Source: Bermanella sp041589295
GTDB lineage: Bacteria > Pseudomonadota > Gammaproteobacteria > Pseudomonadales > Oceanobacteraceae
Assembly: GCA_041589295.1 (NCBI GenBank)
Contig: JBFHVZ010000214.1
Coordinates: 1 to 6,906, forward strand
Reading direction: 5' to 3'
Length of the DNA stretch: 6,906 nucleotides
In this document: positions 1 to 5,282 of the stretch, piece after piece
Layout: each line of letters starts with the position of its first letter
How positions within the stretch are numbered: the stretch's first letter is position 1
Program-made: the position numbers and the translations under genes
Notes under the pieces: generated by a model
What the model was told of the DNA's origin: nothing
What the model saw: only the letters and a program-made list of their open reading frames with translations
Databases searched by the model: none

Positions 1-336
1 GTCTAATAGTGCACTCAGATAGAGGTACGCAATACCGCTCCAATAGCTATGTAGGCTTTTTGGAAAGACTTGGTGTCACACGAAGCATGGGCAGAAAGGG
101 AAACTGTTGGGATAATGCTGTCATGGAATCATTCTACGCACGCTTAAAGGTTGAATTGATTTACGCAAAAAACTATCAGTCGATAGACGAAGCCCGTTCG
201 GGTATATTTAGCTACATTGAAATATTTTATAACCGAAAACGAAGACATTCAGCGAACGATGGGCTTAGCCCAGTTGAATTTGAAGCAGCAGCAGTTGCTG
301 CATAACTTGGATGTCTACTTTTTATGGGTAACACCA
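1..336 (+). mobile_element. Right (3') end of an IS3-family insertion sequence
   Basis: This stretch holds the end of the transposase gene plus about 30 bp of non-coding terminus. The sequence at 309-336 ends in TAACACCA. Read on the reverse strand it begins TGGTGTTACCCATAAAAAG, which has the 5'-TG start and TACCCA core I associate with IS3-subgroup terminal repeats. The element therefore most likely ends at 336, and bases 337-339 (AAT) would be one copy of a short target duplication. The left end lies outside the window, so neither the matching repeat nor the duplication can be confirmed. The transposase reads toward the copper operon. The family assignment is firm; the exact endpoint is inferred. 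Confidence 0.8.
3..305 (+). CDS. IS3-family transposase OrfB, C-terminal fragment (cut by window edge)
   Basis: This is the C-terminal part of the DDE (rve-type) integrase domain that cuts and joins DNA during IS3-family transposition. The frame stays open to the window's left edge, so the GTG at 9 is an internal valine codon and not the start. The visible protein begins L-I-V-HSDRGTQY, where the Asp is the second catalytic carboxylate. The catalytic Glu follows in GNCWDNAVMES with 35 residues between them, the DD(35)E spacing of this family. The tail YIEIFYNRKRRHSANDGLSP is the usual C-terminal signature, and translation stops at 303-305. In IS3 elements OrfB is normally made as an OrfAB fusion by -1 frameshifting; that part is off-window. 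There is no frameshift or stop in the visible portion, so it may be intact. Confidence 0.95.
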   Translation, partial: LIVHSDRGTQYRSNSYVGFLERLGVTRSMGRKGNCWDNAVMESFYARLKVELIYAKNYQSIDEARSGIFSYIEIFYNRKRRHSANDGLSPVEFEAAAVAA

Positions 337-405
337 AATCTTAACGCCTACCACTTGGCGTAATGGTCTTCACAAAAGCCCAGTGCGCCGTCACATCTCC
401 TTCTT

Positions 406-419
406 TTGATTTAAATCAA
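406..419. promoter_or_regulatory. Perfect FNR/CRP-family binding box
   Basis: The sequence TTGATTTAAATCAA is an exact match to the consensus TTGAT-N4-ATCAA recognised by FNR and its relatives (ANR, DNR, FixK). It is fully palindromic, including the TTAA centre. Its centre (412.5) is about 32 bp upstream of a TGTAAT hexamer at 445-450 that could act as a -10. That is roughly 3 bp more than the standard class II activation spacing. Because the site is symmetric, it could equally serve a leftward gene that the insertion sequence has replaced. The motif is seen directly; its function is inferred. Confidence 0.6.
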
Positions 420-431
420 GCTAAAGCGGCC

Positions 432-453
432 AACATTACAGGTCTGTAATGTT
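432..453. promoter_or_regulatory. Perfect 10-bp inverted repeat, candidate operator for a copper/oxidant response regulator
   Basis: AACATTACAG and CTGTAATGTT form a perfect inverted repeat with a 2-bp spacer. The core CATTACA-N4-TGTAATG has the same half-sites I recall for the E. coli HprR box, and resembles boxes of the related copper regulators CusR and CopR, which are OmpR-family response regulators. No T-run follows, so it is not a typical terminator. The right arm contains TGTAAT, which could double as a -10 hexamer on the + strand, and by symmetry one exists on the - strand too. It lies 13 bp after the FNR-type box and about 350 bp before the ATPase start, which would leave a long leader. 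No regulator gene is in the window. Confidence 0.5.
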
Positions 454-736
454 CGGGTCACCTGTTTGTTAGTCTTCTACTAATAGACTTTCTCTTAGAT
501 TAAATAGCAATTATCTAACTTGTTTATCAATGTGTGTCGATTTTCATTTTTGCTATTGAGTTGTGTGTAGCTCACGGGTTTAAAGTAAGTACGTCCATTT
601 ATGGTTTTCTTATTATAGTTTTGAATAAGCAGGCCGATTGACGTTAGAAGAGATCCGTAATTTTTAGCATAGCCAGAGACCCGACTTTTAATGCTTTTGG
701 ATTGTTCGATGATTGTAAAGTTGATGGTACTGAGTG

Positions 737-762
737 TTAGGTTAGTTTAGAGCCAAACCTAA
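737..762 (+). promoter_or_regulatory. Inverted repeat / possible leader hairpin upstream of the ATPase
   Basis: TTAGGTT and AACCTAA are perfect complements with a 12-nt spacer, ending 42 nt before the preferred ATPase start codon. It could be a protein-binding dyad or a weak hairpin in the operon leader. No poly-T follows, so it is not an intrinsic terminator. It does not match the MerR/CueR-type operator, which I did not find anywhere upstream. Confidence 0.3.
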
Positions 763-804
763 TTGATCGAGTTATTTCAGGATATTTCAAAAAGGGTTGC
801 AACC

Positions 805-3336
805 ATGAAAGATCAGACTAGTCAAATAAGTGAATTTACAGATAGGGCTGATAGTAATACGGACAAAGCTGAACTTGTCGTGCCCGGAATGGGCAGTAAT
901 CATTGCGCTGGCCTTGTGGTTGCATCGCTTGAACGGTTACCAGGCATAGCCAACGTTCATACTAATATTGCCAATCATCAGGTGCTTGTATCCTTTGAGC
1001 CATCGCTATCTAATCTGGAAAAAATACGGATTGCGGTTGAAAACGCAGGTTACGAAGTTGCCTCTGCGCAATTGTTATCTGCCGAAGGTTTAAAAAAAGT
1101 AACACTTACCGTTCCTGGCATGGGAAGTAATCACTGCGCTGGTCTTGTTCGTACGTCTATCGAGCGTCTCACTGGGATATCAACCATTGAAACAAATATT
1201 GCCAACCATCAGGTCATTGTAAGTTTTGATTCGCAGAAACTCGATAACCACACCTTAAAAGAAACCGTTGAAAACGCCGGCTATGATGTTGTCAGTGTGG
1301 AAAGCGTGACAAGCAATTCTCACAAGGTAGCAGAAGAAGCGGAAGAGCAGTATCTGGATCAAGCATGGAAAAACCTGTGCTTCGCAGCAATACCGACAAC
1401 GCTCATAATGCTTTTGATGATTCCAGAAATGTTTTGGCAGCCAATTCCTGGCTATTTGGCAATCGTAGCAGTATTAGCTTTTCCTGTTGTGTTTTTCAAA
1501 GGTGGGCGTTCCACACACCGTTCTGCATGGCGTTCATTGAAAAATCGTACAGCCAATATGGATGTACTGATTTCTCTCGGCAGCTTGCCTCCCTATCTAA
1601 TCGGTTTGGTAGGGTTTGTTTACCCCATGACATCCTTTATCGAAATGGCTTCGACCATTATGACCTTCCACATGCTCGGTCGCTATCTTGAAACACGCGC
1701 TAAGGGTAAGGCTTCACAGGCTATAAAGAAATTAATCAAACTTGGGGCCAAAACGGCAATCGTTCTGCGTAGCAACAGTGAAGTTGAAGTGCCGGTGGAG
1801 GCATTACAAATCGGTGATGTCATGGTGATAAAACCAGGCAGCAAAGTGCCGACAGATGGCGAAATTATTGACGGCCATAGCCACTTGGATGAGTCAATTG
1901 CCACGGGTGAATCCATCCCTGTAGAGAAAGGCCCAGGTGATACGGTACTCGGTGCGACGATGAATAAAGAGGGTCTACTTAAAGTAAAAGCCACCAAGAT
2001 CGGCGCTGACACCTTCTTGTCTCAAGTTATTAAATTAGTCGAACAAGCTCAGGGTTCTAAAGTACCTATTCAGGAATTTGCTGATCGAGTAACAGCCACT
2101 TTTGTTCCAGCGGTGATCGGTATCTCACTATTGAGCTTTTTCTCCTGGCTGATTTTTGCAGACACCTTACGGCCTGTATTGGAGTGGGGTGGTAGCTTTT
2201 TGCCTTGGGTTGACCCAAGTTTGTCAGCGCTTATTGCAGCGATACTGGCCTCGGTTGCTGTTTTGGTAATCGCATGTCCTTGTGCTCTTGGGCTGGCAAC
2301 ACCTACAGCGATTATGGTGGGGTCAGGTATGGGGGCCGAACGCGGCGTACTGATTCGCTCGGGCGAAGCGATACAAACTCTAAAAGATATCAAGGTGGTT
2401 GTGCTGGATAAAACCGGCACAATTACCGCAGGCAAGCCATCCCTCACGGATGTTATTCCAGCGTCAGAATTTACCGAAGAAGAACTGCTGCTGGCCACCG
2501 CCGCTGTTGAAGGTGGTTCAGAACACCCATTAGCACAAGCAATAGTACAGGGAGCGAAGGAAAGGGGTTTAACAATTCCTACGTTGGAAAATTTTCAGTC
2601 GATAACCGCTCGCGGTGTAGAGGGCGTTGTTAACGGTTGTTTAATTCATGTGGGCAGTCGAAGACTGCTTAGTGAACAGGGTGTGGAACTCGGCAATTTA
2701 GATGAAATTTTAAAGTCACTGGAAGTTCAGGGCAAAACAGCCATGTTGGTCGCGATAGATAAGCAAGCGGCCGGCGTTGTCGCTGTTGCTGACACAATCA
2801 AAGAGGATTCAAAATCCGCGATAAAAGCCATGCACGATCTGAACATCCATGTGGTGATGGTGACCGGTGATAACGAACGGACAGCCAAGTTTGTTGCGGA
2901 CCAAGTGGGTATTGATGAAGTTCTGGCAAACGTACTACCAGAAGGTAAAGTCGACTCGGTTAAACACCTGCAAGCCAAATACGGTAATAGTGTGGCGATG
3001 GTGGGTGACGGTATTAATGATGCGCCTGCACTAAAACAAGCCAATGTTGGCGTGGCAATAGGTGCAGGTGCTGATGTGGCCATCGAAGCTGCTGATGTCA
3101 CGCTGGTTCAAGGTCAATTAACTAAACTCGTTGAAGCAATCCTACTGTCAAAGGCCACCTTTCGAAAAATCGTTGAAAACCTGTTTTGGGCTTGGTTTTA
3201 CAATCTTGCCGCAATCCCTGTGGCGGCGTTGGGCTTACTGCATCCAATGATTGGGGTCATCGCAATGACTGCAAGCTCCCTGTCAGTTATTGGTAATTCG
3301 ATACTTTTGAAGCGCACCAACATCACGGTTAAATGA
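805..3336 (+). CDS. copA: Cu(I)-translocating P1B-1-type ATPase with two non-canonical HMA domains
   Basis: This inner-membrane pump uses ATP to export monovalent copper from the cytoplasm. The ATG at 805 is preferred because AGGG lies 8 nt upstream, giving 843 aa. An in-frame TTG at 763 would add 14 residues but lacks a good ribosome site. Domains in order: HMA1 (about 22-88), HMA2 (about 97-163), four helices (about 191-299) with the GG kink after helix 2, the A domain with TGES (367-370), helices 5-6 with CPC (491-493), the P domain with phosphorylated D535 in DKTGT, the N domain with HP (574-575), GDGIND (734-739), and two last helices. CPC together with YN-x4-P (799-805) and MTASS (821-825) is the Cu(I) class signature. 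Oddly, both HMA motifs read GMGSNHC (28-34 and 105-111), where the family norm is GMxCxxC, so only the second Cys remains. Catalytic motifs are complete, so the pump should be active. The symbol is given by family function; silver transport is also possible. Confidence 0.95.
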   Translation: MKDQTSQISEFTDRADSNTDKAELVVPGMGSNHCAGLVVASLERLPGIANVHTNIANHQVLVSFEPSLSNLEKIRIAVENAGYEVASAQLLSAEGLKKVTLTVPGMGSNHCAGLVRTSIERLTGISTIETNIANHQVIVSFDSQKLDNHTLKETVENAGYDVVSVESVTSNSHKVAEEAEEQYLDQAWKNLCFAAIPTTLIMLLMIPEMFWQPIPGYLAIVAVLAFPVVFFKGGRSTHRSAWRSLKNRTANMDVLISLGSLPPYLIGLVGFVYPMTSFIEMASTIMTFHMLGRYLETRAKGKASQAIKKLIKLGAKTAIVLRSNSEVEVPVEALQIGDVMVIKPGSKVPTDGEIIDGHSHLDESIATGESIPVEKGPGDTVLGATMNKEGLLKVKATKIGADTFLSQVIKLVEQAQGSKVPIQEFADRVTATFVPAVIGISLLSFFSWLIFADTLRPVLEWGGSFLPWVDPSLSALIAAILASVAVLVIACPCALGLATPTAIMVGSGMGAERGVLIRSGEAIQTLKDIKVVVLDKTGTITAGKPSLTDVIPASEFTEEELLLATAAVEGGSEHPLAQAIVQGAKERGLTIPTLENFQSITARGVEGVVNGCLIHVGSRRLLSEQGVELGNLDEILKSLEVQGKTAMLVAIDKQAAGVVAVADTIKEDSKSAIKAMHDLNIHVVMVTGDNERTAKFVADQVGIDEVLANVLPEGKVDSVKHLQAKYGNSVAMVGDGINDAPALKQANVGVAIGAGADVAIEAADVTLVQGQLTKLVEAILLSKATFRKIVENLFWAWFYNLAAIPVAALGLLHPMIGVIAMTASSLSVIGNSILLKRTNITVK

Positions 3337-3348
3337 CGGGAGGCAATC

Positions 3349-3663
3349 ATGAGTAAACAATCGCAATCTTTCTGGCTGACCCAAAAAGGCTTGGCTGCAT
3401 TAGGTCTTATTGCTGCGGCTAGCTATTTCTTATTTGTAGAACATAGGGAGCATGTTTTTGAGTTCCTACCGTATTTGATTCTTTTGCTGTGCCCATTAAT
3501 GCATGTATTTATGCATGGCGGTCACGGGAGACACGGTGAAAAAGATCACAGTGGAAAAGATCATAGTGGGAAAAGCCATGGTGTGAATGACGCTGATCAA
3601 GAAGCCTACCAGCGAGGCTTAGAAGCTGGACGTAAAGAAAGCGAACATCAGCAGCACCACTAG
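3349..3663 (+). CDS. DUF2933-type small His-rich membrane protein
   Basis: This is a 104-aa protein with two predicted membrane helices (about 14-30 and 38-57) and a hydrophilic C-terminal tail. The LPYLILLLCPLMHVFMHGGH segment is typical of DUF2933 proteins, which I know as companions of copper-resistance genes without an assigned activity. Twelve histidines all lie after residue 31, including a HSGKD-type tandem repeat at 65-78 and a terminal EHQQHH; helix 2 also has a Cys and Mets. This suggests transient metal binding at the membrane surface near the pump. The start is supported by GGGAGG five nt upstream. The gene begins only 12 nt after the ATPase stop, so the two are almost certainly co-transcribed. 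Metal binding is an inference from composition. Confidence 0.85.
   Translation: MSKQSQSFWLTQKGLAALGLIAAASYFLFVEHREHVFEFLPYLILLLCPLMHVFMHGGHGRHGEKDHSGKDHSGKSHGVNDADQEAYQRGLEAGRKESEHQQHH
3541..3582 (+). repeat. 15-bp tandem repeat encoding KDHSG units
   Basis: Two 15-bp units (3541-3555, 3556-3570), differing at two third-codon positions, encode KDHSG-KDHSG. A shortened third unit (KSHG) follows to 3582. The repeat lies in frame in the cytosolic or periplasmic tail of the DUF2933-type gene and multiplies its histidines. It probably arose by slippage or unequal exchange. Confidence 0.7.
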
Positions 3664-3688
3664 GGCGATTTGAAACAGGAGAAAATTC

Positions 3689-4318
3689 ATGCACGGTGAT
3701 TCAGCCTATGGTCTGTGGACCTTAGTTATACTTAATTCAGCAATATTTATATTTTTTGCATTTAGCTTTACCAAGCCAAAAACGAAAACGGATTGGCGTA
3801 GTTTAGGCGCGTTTTCAGCGTTCATTGTGGCGCTATTTACAGAAATGTATGGTTTTCCACTTACCATATATTTTTTATCCGGTTGGTTGTCGGAAGCCTA
3901 TCCCGGTGTGAACTTCATGTCCCACGAGAATGGACATTTACTACATACATTTTTTGGTTTTGAAGGTGATCCTCATTTCGACATCCTACATATTCTAAGT
4001 ACAGTCTTTATTATTCTAGGATTTTTTATACTTGCTTCGGCGTGGAACGTACTGCATAGCGCCCAAAAATCCGGTGTACTTGCCACAACGGGCTGGTACG
4101 CACGTTGTCGTCATCCGCAATATTTGGCGTTCATTATCATTATGTTTGGCTTTCTACTTCAATGGCCAACCCTTCCGACGAGTATTATGTTTCCTATCCT
4201 AGTTATTGTTTATGTGCGACTAGCAAAGTACGAAGAATCTGTTGCCATAAAAGAGTTTGGTGAAACGTATCTCAAATACAAGGCAACTACCGCCGGCTGG
4301 ATACCTAAATTTAACTAA
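3689..4318 (+). CDS. Isoprenylcysteine carboxyl methyltransferase-like integral membrane protein
   Basis: This 209-aa multi-helix inner-membrane protein has hydrophobic segments at about 8-27, 39-67, 97-123 and 145-178. The C-terminal part carries the ICMT/phospholipid-methyltransferase pattern: RHPQY (141-145), then a helix, then YEE (181-183), then FGETYLKY (190-197). In this family these residues line the S-adenosylmethionine pocket, so a methyl-transfer activity is plausible. Bacteria do not make the prenylated proteins that eukaryotic ICMT modifies, so the substrate here is unknown. AGGAG lies 7 nt upstream of the ATG, and the gap to the previous gene is 25 nt. I recall such genes beside P-type ATPase and DUF2933 genes in other copper loci, which supports a functional link. 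Family assignment is confident; the role is not known. Confidence 0.85.
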   Translation: MHGDSAYGLWTLVILNSAIFIFFAFSFTKPKTKTDWRSLGAFSAFIVALFTEMYGFPLTIYFLSGWLSEAYPGVNFMSHENGHLLHTFFGFEGDPHFDILHILSTVFIILGFFILASAWNVLHSAQKSGVLATTGWYARCRHPQYLAFIIIMFGFLLQWPTLPTSIMFPILVIVYVRLAKYEESVAIKEFGETYLKYKATTAGWIPKFN

Positions 4319-4357
4319 CTTAACCTGATCCTAAACCAATGAAAAAGGAATGAAAAA

Positions 4358-4858
4358 ATGATCTATAAAAACTTTATCTCTGTATTGGCTATCTCTGCCG
4401 CGATGGCAAACCCAGTTTTTGCCAGTGGCGACCATAATCACGGTGGTGATAATCAAACTGCCATGCAAGGCGGTATGATGGGCATGATGAGTCATGAAAA
4501 AATGATGGCGATGCATGGGCATATGGAAAAAATGAAAACGCTGATGCAGTCTTTAAAAAACGAAAAAGATTCGGAAAAGCGTGAAAAGCTCATGGATGAA
4601 CACATGGCCCTAATGATGGAAGGCATGGACATGATGAATGATGGCATGATGGGCAAAGGAATGATGGGCAAAGGAATGATGGATAAAGGCATGGCCGACG
4701 GGAAAATGAAAGGCCATAGCAATGATATACAACCCAACGCAATGATGCAGCGTATGGATATGATGGATAAAAAGATGAATATGATGCAGATGATGATGGG
4801 ACAAATGATGGATCACGCTCAGGAAGAAAAAAAGACTCGCCGATTTAAACGTAAATAG
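4358..4858 (+). CDS. Exported methionine-rich, probable copper-binding protein
   Basis: This is a 166-aa protein with an N-terminal signal peptide: hydrophobic residues 5-20, with probable cleavage after VFA at residue 22. The predicted mature form of 144 residues contains 39 Met and 8 His but no Cys, arranged as MM, MMM and MxxM clusters such as GGMMGMM and NMMQMMMGQMM. Met clusters of this kind bind Cu(I) or Ag(I) under oxidising periplasmic conditions, as in the Met-rich parts of CusF-, CopK- or PcoE-like proteins. I do not recognise a specific named family. The middle (about 48-88) looks helical, and the C-terminus is basic (KKTRRFKRK). AAGGA lies 8 nt before the ATG. It most likely buffers copper delivered by the ATPase encoded three genes upstream. 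The composition is seen directly; metal binding is inferred. Confidence 0.85.
   Translation: MIYKNFISVLAISAAMANPVFASGDHNHGGDNQTAMQGGMMGMMSHEKMMAMHGHMEKMKTLMQSLKNEKDSEKREKLMDEHMALMMEGMDMMNDGMMGKGMMGKGMMDKGMADGKMKGHSNDIQPNAMMQRMDMMDKKMNMMQMMMGQMMDHAQEEKKTRRFKRK
4631..4690 (+). repeat. Four 15-bp tandem repeats encoding MMxxG units
   Basis: Four consecutive in-frame 15-bp units encode MMNDG, MMGKG, MMGKG and MMDKG. The second and third units (4646-4660, 4661-4675) are identical at the DNA level, which suggests recent duplication. The repeat adds Met pairs to the exported Met-rich protein and could vary in number between strains. Confidence 0.8.
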
Positions 4859-4893
4859 ATTTGAGCGAATTTCCATAACATAGGATAACCATT

Positions 4894-5265
4894 GTGAGCG
4901 AAATTAAACATAGACTGGGTGTCGATGAAGTGAATTTGGTGTTTCGGCATCTAAAGCTTGAAGACATAGTCGTTGCTGATTTGGAAACAGCTGTCAATGA
5001 GATCGACGCCATGTACGGGTTGGATGCGGTTTCATTTGATGAGAAGACCAGTACACTAAACCTTGCTTATGACGCATCAAGAGTTGGGCTGGGTCAAGTT
5101 GAAGAAATACTGGAAAAACACAACGTAGTGGTTTCTCACGATTGGTGGACCCATTTTAAAGAAGGTTATTACAAATTTGTTGATCAAAATGTTAAGGACA
5201 ACGCTAAACATGAACCTTGGAGTTGCCATAAACAAAACGTCCGTGCACCTAAGCTTAAAAAATAG
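4894..5265 (+). CDS. Small soluble protein with HMA-like fold pattern, lacking CxxC
   Basis: This 123-aa protein starts at GTG, supported by AGGA eight nt upstream, and has no signal peptide or membrane segment, so it is probably cytoplasmic. The order of predicted elements, strand (VNLVFRHLK), helix (ADLETAVNEIDAM), two strands (DAVSFDEKTSTLNLAYD), helix (GQVEEILEKH), strand (NVVVSHDW), resembles the ferredoxin-like fold of heavy-metal-associated domains and copper chaperones. The usual GMxCxxC loop is absent. The only Cys is near the C-terminus in HEPWSCHK, where flanking His residues could form a different metal site. A Trp/aromatic segment (HDWWTHFKEGYYKFVDQN) links fold and tail. Its position in the operon suggests a copper-delivery or sensing role, but this is inference. 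It could also be a regulator of the adjacent ABC permeases. Confidence 0.7.
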   Translation: MSEIKHRLGVDEVNLVFRHLKLEDIVVADLETAVNEIDAMYGLDAVSFDEKTSTLNLAYDASRVGLGQVEEILEKHNVVVSHDWWTHFKEGYYKFVDQNVKDNAKHEPWSCHKQNVRAPKLKK

Positions 5266-5282
5266 TCCGTAAGGCCTTGATT

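Larger units (their letters stand above)
337..804. other. Intergenic region upstream of the copper operon, no convincing gene
   Basis: About 470 bp separate the insertion-sequence end from the ATPase start. All reading frames on both strands are short; the longest I checked by eye is a 19-codon frame at 691-750, which lacks a ribosome-binding site. The region is AT-rich and contains an FNR-type box (406-419), a perfect 10-bp dyad (432-453) and weaker inverted repeats: ACGCC/GGCGT (344-361), AGTCT/AGACT (471-489), TTAGAT/ATCTAA (495-518), AATAGCAA/TTGCTATT (503-557) and TTAGGTT/AACCTAA (737-762). I see no sigma-70 promoter with both good hexamers. A TTGACG at 638-643 lacks a good -10 at the usual distance, and TATAGT at 614-619 lacks a -35. 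The promoter is probably activator-dependent. Confidence 0.75.

Noticed and set aside
344..361. ACGCC/GGCGT hairpin after the insertion sequence, considered as terminator or integron attC
   Set aside because: The stem is only 5 bp, has no following T-run, and lacks the attC core-site patterns.
763..804. TTG at 763 as the ATPase start
   Set aside because: It lacks a good ribosome site, whereas the ATG at 805 has AGGG at 8 nt; the extra 14 residues add nothing typical of the family. It remains a possible alternative.
337..804. CueR/MerR-type copper promoter
   Set aside because: I found neither an ACCTTCC-like dyad nor the characteristic long spacer between -35 and -10 elements in the upstream region.
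1365..1691. Overlapping + strand frame of 108 codons within the ATPase gene
   Set aside because: It is out of frame with the conserved transmembrane region and shows no recognisable domain.
1683..3101. Long - strand open frames inside the ATPase gene
   Set aside because: They lie opposite strongly conserved ATPase motifs, have low-complexity Ser/Ala/Thr composition, and show no family resemblance or ribosome sites.
4331..4876. His-rich and Ser/Ile-rich open frames on the - strand opposite the Met-rich gene
   Set aside because: They mirror the sense gene: runs of ATG codons read as CAT (His) on the other strand, or as Ile/Ser-rich text in another frame. The + strand frame has a signal peptide and a ribosome-binding site.
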